NCBI GenBank assembly: GCA_964477295.1
Contig: CAYZEZ010000148.1
Location: 1-11,778 of the forward strand
Source: CAYZEZ01 sp964477295
Lineage (GTDB): Bacteria > Bacteroidota > Bacteroidia > Bacteroidales > SM23-62
DNA length: 11,778 nt
Direction: 5' to 3'
A program made the translations under genes and the position numbers. The notes under the pieces are model-generated. The model saw only the letters and a list, made by a program, of their open reading frames with translations. It did no database searches and had not been told where the DNA came from. The stretch's first letter is position 1. The number at the start of each line of letters is the position of its first letter. Below, one piece after another: positions 1 to 7,411 of this stretch.

Positions 1-2132
1 TCCCTTCCTTTTAATCTGTATTGAAACAACACTGATCCTATATCTGATAAATTATTGGAGGAAAATTTAAAAGTGATATCATTCCTGGCATGGTCTATCT
101 GAACAGGTTTTATTTCTGTTTTATCCCTCAGATCTGATCCGGGGAAAGGGCACAAAATGGAAGAATCCTTATGAATAATAACTTCACTTATATAGGTTGT
201 AAATTTAGTGTCCCAATCTGGATCAGAGGTCATGTCAAACCTTACCAGTTGAGTATTGCAGCAAATCCAGGCAATCTTCTCATTTTCAACATAAATTGAA
301 TTAACCTGCTGGCCCTTAAAAATCCTTTCAAATACAGGAATTAAATCAAATTCATCAAAAGCATTATTATTTAACCTATATATGATTTGTTCATTGGTAC
401 CTGGTTGATTTGCCAGCAGCCAAAGGTCTGTATCTCCATCATTCCATATGGTTGATATTTCAATGTTATTTGAAAGAAATACAGAATTCGGCAGTTTCCT
501 GTAGGGTAAGATCTGATCCTCTTCTGAAAAAAAGCTGTATAATCCTTCTGAAGTCAGGAACACCACATCCTTATCAATATTTAAAATTTTATAAACAGGA
601 AGATTTTCCGGGAAATTTATGATATGGTAATCTGCTGATTGAGGATTTGTTTCATATAATCTGGCCTCTGAAACAGTATATACTTCAGACCCTGGATCCG
701 ACCACCAAATAAGGCCATTGCCAGATGATATTTGAGTAACCGGTAATCCAAACCCCTCTGCTATTCTTTGGGTAAAGAAAGTACCTTCTTCAATAGTAAT
801 CCTGGTCAATCCGGCGTTGGTACCGGCAATGATGATTTTTGGTTCAGAGCGACACGGATAGAGGACGTTAAAGTTACCGGGCAAAGTAAGCAGGGCAGTT
901 TTATCAATGATTTGAAAAAGCCCTTCTCCTGAAAATACATAAAGATCATTTTCAATTTGTATGAACTGAAAAACCTCAGTGTTTATTCCTGATACAGGAC
1001 GAAAGATATTTTTGGATATTCCATGAATCTTATCAGGTATTTGCTCAAAATAGAAAACTCCTTCTGATGTTGCTGCATAAATACTATTACCATGCCGGAT
1101 AACATCGTAAACATTTCCCAAAAGTCCGTTTTTGCTATGGTACATGGTCAGAGGGGAAGGCCATTCAATTCTTGTCAATCCATCATTATGTACGACCCAT
1201 AGAATCCCTGAATGATCATAAAGTAAATTGTTAATTTGATTGTCGTAAAGTCCGGATTCTTTGTTGATTATATTTGAATATGTATTGTTTTGGTTAAGGA
1301 TGAGTCCGCTTGAACTGGTAGCCAGTGCATTCGATTTGTCAGAAAGTTGGACAAAGTCAGAAACATCAGACTCCGTGAATATTTCCAATGAATGTTTTAT
1401 GGGAGGGAGAAGCTCATTTTCATGCCATCGTTGTAATCCATTTCCTTCAGTGAAGATATAGAGGTTGTTCTCCTTGAGGAAATAGGTGGAAAGGTTTTCA
1501 ATGCCCAAAATTTGTCGGTCAGTTACCTTGCTCACTTCTCCGTTATAATATTGAAATAATCCAGTTGTTGGGGAAATGAAGCATATCCTGTCCTTCCTTT
1601 TAAAAATGTTTCCGGGTACTTCAGGTATTATATTATATACAATCTCATGGTTATTCCAGAGATGAAGCCCGGTATTACTCAAGATATATTCCTGATCATC
1701 AAGGCTTACCATCATAGATACCTGGCCGAGAGATATATCCGGTTCACTATTTTCCTTAACCAGGTTAAGAAATTCCAGAGAACCATCCATGCGATATTGT
1801 ATTAATCCAAATGTATTATTGCCGGCAACAAATATCTTTCCGGTTTCGTTGATAGATATACAGGTTGTTCCAGGAATAAATAAAGGTTCCCATCTCATAC
1901 CATCGAATCGTAAAATACCGTTATTACCTGAAAGTAAGAGAAATCCGTAAGGATCGAGATTCACAGAATGGTATGGGTTGAGCCTGTAATTGGAAGGGGG
2001 TGTAATCCGTTCTATGACAGGTAGTCCAACGTCCTGATATTGAGCGCTTATATAAGTCAGTTTAGAGGTTGTGAGCGTAAGGCCGAGTAAAAAAATGAAT
2101 CCAACCTTGTGAAAATTGTTCGGAAAATTCAT
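1..2132 (-). CDS. Two-component-regulator-type propeller sensor with Y_Y_Y segment, N-terminal part
   Basis: The gene starts at 2132 and runs leftward off the window; all 710 visible codons are open. Residues 1-30 form a signal peptide with a hydrophobic core around residues 10-22 and likely cleavage after S-A at 29-30, so the next part should be periplasmic. Residues about 35-680 carry repeated propeller-blade motifs of the COG3292 ligand-binding sensor type, for example GLYDNQINNLLYDHSGILWV (about residues 294-313) and GNSIYAATSEGVFYFE (about 348-363). The last visible residues, about 685-710, with NDITFKF and then FQYRLKGR, match the beginning of a Y_Y_Y (triple tyrosine) domain. In this family a transmembrane helix and an output module (histidine kinase, LuxR-type HTH or phosphatase) usually follow, but that part is outside the window and the output is unknown. 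The ligand is also unknown; relatives often sense glycans. It is divergent from the usp gene, and a TACCTTTG promoter box lies about 37 bases upstream of the start codon. Confidence 0.85.
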   Translation of the reverse strand, partial: MNFPNNFHKVGFIFLLGLTLTTSKLTYISAQYQDVGLPVIERITPPSNYRLNPYHSVNLDPYGFLLLSGNNGILRFDGMRWEPLFIPGTTCISINETGKIFVAGNNTFGLIQYRMDGSLEFLNLVKENSEPDISLGQVSMMVSLDDQEYILSNTGLHLWNNHEIVYNIIPEVPGNIFKRKDRICFISPTTGLFQYYNGEVSKVTDRQILGIENLSTYFLKENNLYIFTEGNGLQRWHENELLPPIKHSLEIFTESDVSDFVQLSDKSNALATSSSGLILNQNNTYSNIINKESGLYDNQINNLLYDHSGILWVVHNDGLTRIEWPSPLTMYHSKNGLLGNVYDVIRHGNSIYAATSEGVFYFEQIPDKIHGISKNIFRPVSGINTEVFQFIQIENDLYVFSGEGLFQIIDKTALLTLPGNFNVLYPCRSEPKIIIAGTNAGLTRITIEEGTFFTQRIAEGFGLPVTQISSGNGLIWWSDPGSEVYTVSEARLYETNPQSADYHIINFPENLPVYKILNIDKDVVFLTSEGLYSFFSEEDQILPYRKLPNSVFLSNNIEISTIWNDGDTDLWLLANQPGTNEQIIYRLNNNAFDEFDLIPVFERIFKGQQVNSIYVENEKIAWICCNTQLVRFDMTSDPDWDTKFTTYISEVIIHKDSSILCPFPGSDLRDKTEIKPVQIDHARNDITFKFSSNNLSDIGSVLFQYRLKGR

Positions 2133-2169
2133 AACTTGGTTTCTTAAAGTTCACCGAAGCTCACTTGAA

Positions 2170-2177
2170 CAAAGGTA
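2170..2177 (-). promoter_or_regulatory. Candidate Bacteroidetes -7 promoter box for the propeller gene
   Basis: On the minus strand this reads TACCTTTG, a full match to the Bacteroidetes sigma-A -7 consensus TAnnTTTG. It would give a leader of about 30 nt before the ATG at 2132. I could not find a clear -33 TTG/TTTG element at the usual distance, so the call rests on the -7 box and its position in the divergent spacer. Confidence 0.5.
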
Positions 2178-2192
2178 CGAATTAATAGGAAA

Positions 2193-2200
2193 TACTTTAA
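2193..2200 (+). promoter_or_regulatory. Weak -7-like box for the usp gene
   Basis: TACTTTAA resembles TAnnTTTG but lacks the final G. It lies 23 bases before the usp start codon in the AT-rich divergent spacer. Weak evidence; another start of transcription is possible. Confidence 0.2.
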
Positions 2201-2223
2201 TTAATAAGTAAATCACTTAATCT

Positions 2224-3060
2224 ATGGAAACGACAGCGAAAAGACCCATATTGGTTACCTGGGATTTTACAGAAAAATCCAGATTTGCCATGGAACATGG
2301 TATTAGTTTAAGTAAACATTTAAATACTACAGTTCATTTGTTTCATATTGTTAAAAAGGAAAAGGAGATAGCTGAGGCTACCAATAAGTTGAATGAAATC
2401 ATTGATGAAGCTCAGAAAAAATTTAACGTTAAAGCTTTGCCGCTTGTTAAAGTAGGTAATATTTTCACTACAATATCAGAGGTTGCATCTGAAATGCATG
2501 CTGAAATGGTTATTCTCGGAACCCACGGGATGAAAGGGATGCAGAAATTAATTGGAAGCTGGGCGCTAAAGGTTATTGCCGGATCAAAAGTTCCTTTTAT
2601 CGTTGTGCAGGCACCCCCTGATAAGACTGGTTTTGAAAAGATTGTATTCCCGTTGGATTTTAGAAAGGAAAACAAAGAGAAAATTAACTGGATCTATTAC
2701 ATCGCCAGGTTATATAATTCAAAATTCTATATAATCAAGTCGAAATCAACAGATCCGAAATTCAAAAAAGGCATTCAATCCAATTTGATGTTTACAAAGA
2801 AATTCCTTGATAACAATGAGATCCCTTACGAAATCCACACCGCTGAATCAGGTAATTTTACCGCTGAAACAATTGAATTTGCTCACAAGTTGGAAGCAGA
2901 TCTGATATTGATCATGACCACAAAGAATATTAATGTGGCTGATTATGTATTGGGTGCTCATGAACAAACAATAATATCCAATAATTATGAAGTGCCGGTT
3001 ATGTGTATTAATCCACGGCCAGGAAAGATTGCCAGTGGATTCAGTGCTACCGGGGGCTAG
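2224..3060 (+). CDS. Tandem-domain universal stress protein (UspA family)
   Basis: A 278-residue cytoplasmic protein with two Usp domains, at about residues 6-130 and 138-266, each beginning with the family's first beta strand (RPILVTWDF and KIVFPLDF). Domain 1 keeps a nucleotide-binding loop, GTHGMKGMQKLIGS at 99-112, with eight residues between the second glycine and the final G-S instead of the textbook nine, followed by the PFIVVQ strand. Domain 2 has lost this loop: the corresponding segment, about residues 235-255, lacks the glycine pattern, so only domain 1 is likely to bind ATP. Usp proteins are stress or starvation proteins of varied role; the specific role here cannot be read from sequence. 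It is transcribed alone, with a terminator directly downstream, divergently from the propeller sensor. No Shine-Dalgarno sequence is visible. The start is the first ATG of the frame, close to the first beta strand. Confidence 0.9.
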   Translation: METTAKRPILVTWDFTEKSRFAMEHGISLSKHLNTTVHLFHIVKKEKEIAEATNKLNEIIDEAQKKFNVKALPLVKVGNIFTTISEVASEMHAEMVILGTHGMKGMQKLIGSWALKVIAGSKVPFIVVQAPPDKTGFEKIVFPLDFRKENKEKINWIYYIARLYNSKFYIIKSKSTDPKFKKGIQSNLMFTKKFLDNNEIPYEIHTAESGNFTAETIEFAHKLEADLILIMTTKNINVADYVLGAHEQTIISNNYEVPVMCINPRPGKIASGFSATGG

Positions 3061-3085
3061 TCTGAAATAATTTTTTATAATACTG

Positions 3086-3122
3086 AACCGCAAGGAATAT
3101 CGAATTATCTTTGCGGTTTTTT
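3086..3122 (+). terminator. Intrinsic terminator after usp
   Basis: The left arm ACCGCAAGG (3087-3095) pairs with the right arm CTTTGCGGT (3109-3117), including one G-T wobble, and A3086-T3118 extends the stem. The loop is 13 nt and the stem runs into a six-T tract at 3117-3122. It begins about 26 bases after the usp stop codon and separates usp from the rdgB group. Confidence 0.8.
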
Positions 3123-3370
3123 CTTGTCTGTCGGCATCCGGGAAATTTTTGCTCTCGTTTCAATATGAAAAATTCAATCAATTCCTTCTGTGAACCCTGC
3201 TGGCATATTTCCCGCTTTTTGCAGAGGGATTAGCGAGATAAAAATAGATTCTTATGGATTGAAGATTGGCTTCGCCGGACCCAGGACTACGTTTACTCGT
3301 TGATTGCAGGGTGGAACTTCAATTATTTGATTAAATTTATTCATGCTCGTTTCATCTGGAAATATGAAGT
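3123..3370. other. Non-coding spacer between the usp terminator and rdgB
   Basis: This stretch of about 250 bases has no convincing gene on either strand. It holds weak structure only: AATTTTT and AAAAATT arms around 3145-3175, and a loose CCCTGC...GCAGAGGG pairing at 3195-3228. TAAATTTA at 3332-3339 resembles the TAnnTTTG -7 box, 31 bases before the rdgB ATG, and is the best promoter candidate for rdgB, though without a well-placed -33 element. Confidence 0.5.
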
Positions 3371-3976
3371 ATGAAGAAATTATTGTTTGCAACACATAAC
3401 CTGGACAAGGTTAATGAGATCCAGGAAATGGTCGGATCGGACTTCAAAATTATTAGTCTGGATGATATTGATTATAATCAATCCATCCCTGAAAATGAAT
3501 CCACCATTGAAGCCAACGCAATGTACAAGGCAAGATTTATTTATGATGTTTTAAAAAAGGATTGTTTTGCTGATGATACAGGTTTGGAAGTTGAAGCATT
3601 GAACGGGGAACCCGGAGTTTATTCGGCCAGGTATGCAATGTTGACAGGAGAGGTTTTTCCCGGAGAAGATATTCCGGTTGCCAATATCAGGAAATTATTG
3701 AAACTGATGGATGGCACAAAGTATAGAAGAGCATGCTTCCGAACTGTTATCGCTCTCATTATTGATGACATAGAATATTTATTTGAAGGAAAAGTTAGAG
3801 GAGAGATATTGAATTCTAAAAGAGGAACAGGCGGATTTGGATACGATCCGGTTTTCTTGCCGGATGGTTATACGCAAACATTTGCTGAAATGACGTTGCA
3901 TGACAAGAACAAGATCAGCCATCGGGCCTGTGCCATGAGCAAATTAATTGAATTTCTTCAAAATACTAATAAATAA
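3371..3976 (+). CDS. rdgB: RdgB/HAM1 family non-canonical purine NTP pyrophosphatase (dITP/XTP)
   Basis: Hydrolyses dITP, ITP and XTP to the monophosphate plus pyrophosphate, keeping deaminated purines out of DNA and RNA; cytoplasmic, Mg-dependent, normally a dimer. At 201 residues it has the family's usual length. Visible motifs are the N-terminal substrate loop ATHNLDK (7-13), the acidic catalytic segment FADDTGLEVEAL (66-77; D68 and D69 correspond to the catalytic/metal aspartates of the family), the GEPGVYSARYA segment (79-89), GGFGYDP (154-160) and KISHRACA (181-188), which contacts the base. The start at 3371 places the ATHN strand at the proper distance. An ATG seven bases upstream (3364) is in another frame and stops after 11 codons. 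It is followed by a 72-93 bp spacer, depending on the porZ start, and lies on the same strand as porZ and recO. Confidence 0.95.
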   Translation: MKKLLFATHNLDKVNEIQEMVGSDFKIISLDDIDYNQSIPENESTIEANAMYKARFIYDVLKKDCFADDTGLEVEALNGEPGVYSARYAMLTGEVFPGEDIPVANIRKLLKLMDGTKYRRACFRTVIALIIDDIEYLFEGKVRGEILNSKRGTGGFGYDPVFLPDGYTQTFAEMTLHDKNKISHRACAMSKLIEFLQNTNK

Positions 3977-3980
3977 TATC

Positions 3981-4008
3981 CTGCAAAACGTTTAAAAATA
4001 ATTGCAGC
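3981..4008 (+). repeat. Spacer hairpin element, copy 1 (after rdgB)
   Basis: CTGCAA at 3981-3986 pairs with TTGCAG at 4002-4007 across a 15-nt loop that contains AACGTTT. It starts five bases after the rdgB stop codon. The order of blocks (CTGCAA, then C-TTT, then ATTGCAGC) resembles elements at 6376 and 7153. No T-tract follows, so it is not a standard intrinsic terminator. Confidence 0.4.
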
Positions 4009-4069
4009 GATAAAATATCTGGTTAATTCTTTCGTATTATACAAATCAATGATGCTTGTATATAGAATA

Positions 4070-6364
4070 ATGAAACTTCGATTGCTCCTCCAATTTGTCA
4101 TGCTATTGAACATTAGCATGGTGTTTTCGCAACTGGAGATTGGGGAGTGGCGATCTCATATGCCTTATTCTCAGGCGTTTTGTGTTACAGAAGCTGGAGA
4201 GAAAATCTATTGTGCCACCAGGGGAGGATTATTTTACTATGACAAATCAGATAATACACTGAATAAATTTTCAAAGGTGGATGGTTTGTCTGACGTTGAG
4301 ATTAGTTGTATTAACTATTCGGAAGAATATGATATACTGCTGATAGCTTATTCAAATGCCAATGTCGACCTGGTTGAAGGGCATTCGATATATAATGTTC
4401 CGGATATTAAAAGAAAACAGTTAACGGCTAATAAAACAATAAATAACATCCTTTTCATCGGTCCAATGGCCTACCTTTCCTGTGGATTTGGAATTGTTGT
4501 TGTAAATCTTGAAAAAAAGGAGATCAGGGATACTTATCTGATAGGAGAGAACAGCAATTATAAATTTGTCTATGACCTGGCATCCGATGGTAACTTTTTA
4601 TATGCCGCAACAGAAACTGGAATTTATCGGGCCGACATGAATAGTGCAAACCTTATCGATTTTAATAATTGGAACAGAATGACAGATGTACCTTATTTCG
4701 ATAAGGTATTCAATAATATTACATTTTTCGATGGGAACATTTATGCAAACTACCTGTCCGATTCGGACGAGGAAATAGATACCATATATCGTTACGATGG
4801 ATCAGTATGGTCGGAATTCAAAAATTTAAATATGAATAGAACCCATTCAATTGAAACATCTAATGAGAAATTGATTGTTGTAAGTCGCTGGCATATAAAT
4901 GTGTATGATAAAAATGAACAAAATATCATACATTTTAGTACAACCAGGCCATTTCACTCTATCCTGGATAAGGAAAACAATATCTGGATAGCGGATGAGA
5001 ACGAAGGATTGATCAGAAGATCAATATCAGGGAATAACACTTATTTTACACCGAACGGACCGATCAGCTCAAGGTCGGTTGCACTTTTCTTTTCAAACGG
5101 GAAGTTATATAGTGCGGCAGGAGGGGATGCCAGGAACTGGAAGAACCTGTGGAAAAATGCTGAGGTGTCGAGTCTGGAGAATGGTTTCTGGACAGGTTGG
5201 GTAGAGGAACAATACAGAGATGCGGTTGACATAGTGGAGGATCCAACCAATGCCAATCGTCAATATGTTGCCACATGGGGATACGGTTTGCTGGAGGTTA
5301 CCAACCAGGAAATCACTAGTGTATTTGATTATCAAAACAGCACCATTCAGAACATATTGCCCACAGGGCCCTACATGCGTCTGGGAGGTATAGCATACGA
5401 CAATGGAAATAACCTTTGGTTAACCAATTCTGAAGTTCCGGATCCCATATCCGTCATGGAGCCGGATGGAAGCTGGACCAGTTTTGCTTTTCAAAGGAAA
5501 CTTAATGACCTGACCTTAGGCAGGATTATCGTGACCAGTCAGGATCATAAGTGGGTGCAATGTCCAAGAGGACATGGATTATTTGCATTCAATATAAACG
5601 GAACAATTGATGATGAGTCGGATGATGAATATTTAAAATTCGATGTCAAGGATGTGAATGGGAAGATCATCACAAATAATGTGTATTGCCTGGCAGAAGA
5701 TAAAAATGGAAATATATGGGTAGGAACAGATAAAGGGGTAGTGGTTTATTATAATGCATATCGTGTGTTTACTTCAGACCAGTTTTATGCCCAGCAGATC
5801 ATTGTCCCGAGAAATGATGGCTCTGGTTTGGCTGATATATTATTGGGTACAGAGATAATTACAGCAATTGCCGTTGACGGTGCCAACCGGAAATGGATCG
5901 GTACTGCAAGATCCGGAGTATTTTTACTTTCAGAAGATGGTATTATTCAAATCCATAATTTTACAAATGAGAATAGCCCGTTATTATCAAATAACATCAT
6001 GGATATAGCCATTGACGGTAAGTCGGGTGAAGTATTTTTTGCAACTGATAAGGGAATTGTATCATACAGAAGTACAGCTACCAATGCGAATGAATTCTTC
6101 TCTGATGTTTATGTTTATCCAAATCCTGTCAGAGAGGATTATTCAGGTGAAATAGTAATATCAGGAATGATTGAGGAAGCTAATATTAAGATTACCGATA
6201 TCAGCGGGAATATAGTATATGAGACTACTTCCCTTGGGGGACAAGCCATATGGGATGGCAGGAGTTTCTCAGGTGAGAAAGTGCAAACGGGTGTTTACCT
6301 GATATTCTGTACCAATGAGGATGGATCGAAAACACATATCACCAAATTGCTGATTATAAATTAA
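4070..6364 (+). CDS. porZ: PorZ-like type IX secretion system attachment-complex protein (beta-propeller plus type A sorting domain)
   Basis: In Porphyromonas gingivalis, PorZ works with PorU, PorV and PorQ on the cell surface in the step that processes T9SS cargo and attaches it to lipopolysaccharide. Here the product is 764 residues from this start (771 from the ATG at 4049), close to the roughly 776 of the P. gingivalis protein. I prefer 4070 because MKLRLLLQFVMLLNISMVFSQ is then a clean signal peptide cleaved before LEIGEW. The body consists of propeller-type repeats, such as YCATRGGLFYYD near the N-terminus, GYGLLEV in the middle and IWVGTDKGVVVYYN late, the arrangement expected for the two propellers of PorZ. 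The last 85 residues or so form a T9SS type A C-terminal domain: VYVYPNPV, then ANIKITDISGNIV, WDGRSF, TGVYLI and a terminal KLLIIN. A generic propeller-containing cargo is the alternative, but length, propeller content, signal peptide, CTD and housekeeping neighbours favour PorZ. Confidence 0.85.
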   Translation: MKLRLLLQFVMLLNISMVFSQLEIGEWRSHMPYSQAFCVTEAGEKIYCATRGGLFYYDKSDNTLNKFSKVDGLSDVEISCINYSEEYDILLIAYSNANVDLVEGHSIYNVPDIKRKQLTANKTINNILFIGPMAYLSCGFGIVVVNLEKKEIRDTYLIGENSNYKFVYDLASDGNFLYAATETGIYRADMNSANLIDFNNWNRMTDVPYFDKVFNNITFFDGNIYANYLSDSDEEIDTIYRYDGSVWSEFKNLNMNRTHSIETSNEKLIVVSRWHINVYDKNEQNIIHFSTTRPFHSILDKENNIWIADENEGLIRRSISGNNTYFTPNGPISSRSVALFFSNGKLYSAAGGDARNWKNLWKNAEVSSLENGFWTGWVEEQYRDAVDIVEDPTNANRQYVATWGYGLLEVTNQEITSVFDYQNSTIQNILPTGPYMRLGGIAYDNGNNLWLTNSEVPDPISVMEPDGSWTSFAFQRKLNDLTLGRIIVTSQDHKWVQCPRGHGLFAFNINGTIDDESDDEYLKFDVKDVNGKIITNNVYCLAEDKNGNIWVGTDKGVVVYYNAYRVFTSDQFYAQQIIVPRNDGSGLADILLGTEIITAIAVDGANRKWIGTARSGVFLLSEDGIIQIHNFTNENSPLLSNNIMDIAIDGKSGEVFFATDKGIVSYRSTATNANEFFSDVYVYPNPVREDYSGEIVISGMIEEANIKITDISGNIVYETTSLGGQAIWDGRSFSGEKVQTGVYLIFCTNEDGSKTHITKLLIIN

Positions 6365-6375
6365 ATTTAGTATAC

Positions 6376-6397
6376 CTGCAACCTTTTAATGCCAGCT
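6376..6397 (+). repeat. Spacer hairpin element, copy 2 (between porZ and recO)
   Basis: CTGCAACCTTTTAATGCCAG begins 12 bases after the porZ stop. Its right arm (TGCCAG) has one extra base relative to TTGCAG, so the hairpin is imperfect. It aligns with 7153-7178 over about 25 bases with two single-base gaps. The element covers an upstream ATG at 6389 but ends just before the preferred recO start at 6398. Confidence 0.4.
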
Positions 6398-7120
6398 ATG
6401 CTAACCAAGATCAGGGGCATCGTCCTGCATACCATCAAATATAAAGAATCGAGTATAATTGCACACATTTATACCGACCTGTATGGACGGCAATCATTCC
6501 TGATCCATAGTGTGCACGGGAGAAGATCAAAGTTTTCCCCCAACATGTTTCAACCTTTGTCCATGATTGAGGCAGAAGCCTATTACAGACTGGAAAGGGA
6601 ATTACAGAAAGTAAAGGAGGTAAATAGCCAACCATACAATACCATTCCGTACGATATTGTGAAAAGCACACAGGCCATGTTCCTTGCAGAGGTTATTTAC
6701 AAATCGGTTCGTGAGGAGGAAGCAAATCCGGACTTATTTGAATACCTGGTCCATTCAATGGAATGGCTGGATACGGCTGACGAAAAATATACCGATTTCC
6801 ATTTGATCATGCTGATTCAACTGACAAGATACCTGGGATTTTTCCCGGAAAAAAATTACTCTGAACAGAGATGTTATTTTGATCTCCGTAATGGAGAATT
6901 TATCAAGGATCCGTCGGTTCATCCCGATATGCTTAACAGGAAAATTAGCTCAATATTAAATGAATTTTTGTTTTACTCAAGTGGTGACCTTAGGGATATT
7001 CACCTGGAATATTCTGAACGAATTAGCCTAACAGATTCATTAATAGACTTTTATAGTCTTCATATTCCTTCCTTTGGTAAAATTCAATCCGTAGCCGTTT
7101 TGAGAGAATTATTTAGATGA
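6398..7120 (+). CDS. recO: DNA repair protein RecO
   Basis: RecO is the recombination mediator of the RecFOR pathway: with RecR it helps load RecA onto SSB-covered single-stranded DNA at gaps. From this start the product has 240 residues. The N-terminal OB-fold (about 1-80) shows the family pattern MLTKIRGIVLHTIKY, then SSIIAHIYTDLYGRQSF and FQPLSMIEAEAYYR; the rest is the helical C-terminal domain, with LTRYLGFFPE and CYFDLRNGEF. The four-cysteine zinc site found in some RecO proteins is absent. An in-frame ATG at 6389 would add MPA, but RecO proteins usually start at the ML(T/K)K position and 6389 falls inside a repeated spacer element. Spacing to porZ is 24-33 bp on the same strand, compatible with co-transcription. 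Confidence 0.93.
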   Translation: MLTKIRGIVLHTIKYKESSIIAHIYTDLYGRQSFLIHSVHGRRSKFSPNMFQPLSMIEAEAYYRLERELQKVKEVNSQPYNTIPYDIVKSTQAMFLAEVIYKSVREEEANPDLFEYLVHSMEWLDTADEKYTDFHLIMLIQLTRYLGFFPEKNYSEQRCYFDLRNGEFIKDPSVHPDMLNRKISSILNEFLFYSSGDLRDIHLEYSERISLTDSLIDFYSLHIPSFGKIQSVAVLRELFR

Positions 7121-7151
7121 TTATGAGTATATTCATCGCTAATGATCTTGT

Positions 7152-7174
7152 GCTGCAAACCTTTTCATTGCAGC
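7152..7174 (+). repeat. Spacer hairpin element, copy 3 (after recO)
   Basis: A perfect 7-bp inverted repeat: GCTGCAA (7152-7158) and TTGCAGC (7168-7174) around a 9-nt loop ACCTTTTCA, 31 bases after the recO stop. It is the most regular of three related elements (see 3981 and 6376). What follows is not a T-tract, so it is not a classical terminator. Confidence 0.45.
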
Positions 7175-7316
7175 TACGTAGAAAAGCAAATAATTGGCTC
7201 TGAAACAGGTTATAGGGTTGGCCTATTTAAAATCCTGATTTATAATGGGATGATTTTATTTTTTGGTGCAACCTGAAGGATGTTTTTCGAGTCATAATTA
7301 GTACGCGATTTTAGCA

Positions 7317-7352
7317 GGCCTTTTTATTAGTTTTTGAGGCGGAAAAAAGGCC
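7317..7352. repeat. Inverted repeat with GGCCTTTTT arms
   Basis: GGCCTTTTT (7317-7325) and AAAAAGGCC (7344-7352) are perfect 9-bp complements around an 18-nt loop. It lies about 180 bases before the giant gene's start. It could be an RNA hairpin in the leader or a binding site; the T-run is inside the stem, so it does not look like a standard terminator on either strand. Confidence 0.5.
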
Positions 7353-7371
7353 GTAAAAATATTTCAAATGT

Positions 7372-7411
7372 CCATCGATCTTTTAAAAAAAAAGACAAGA
7401 AGATCGGATGG
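7372..7411. repeat. Bulged hairpin with A-rich loop in the leader of the giant gene
   Basis: CCATCGATCTT (7372-7382) pairs with AAGATCGGATGG (7400-7411) in an 11-bp stem with one bulged G at 7406. The 17-nt loop contains a run of nine A. Downstream is AT-rich but has no uninterrupted T-tract. It may be a leader structure or a poor terminator; function is unknown. Confidence 0.45.

Noticed and set aside
410..1461. Two short plus-strand ORFs, 410-622 and 1261-1461.
   Set aside because: Both lie antisense inside the continuous 710-codon propeller reading frame and show no recognisable domain; they are shadows.
2412..3093. Minus-strand ORFs of 87 and 81 codons opposite usp.
   Set aside because: They are antisense to a well-supported Usp reading frame and have no recognisable motif.
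3192..3311. AACCCTGC near 3193 and GCAGGGT near 3306 as a long-range inverted repeat.
   Set aside because: Only seven pairs more than 100 bases apart, which is expected by chance.
3364..3399. ATG at 3364 as an alternative rdgB start or a leader peptide.
   Set aside because: It is in a different frame from rdgB and ends after 11 codons; there is no feature suggesting a regulatory leader peptide.
7317..7352. The GGCCTTTTT/AAAAAGGCC inverted repeat as an intrinsic terminator for recO.
   Set aside because: It lies almost 200 bases after the recO stop and the T-run is within the stem, with no T-tract following on the plus strand.
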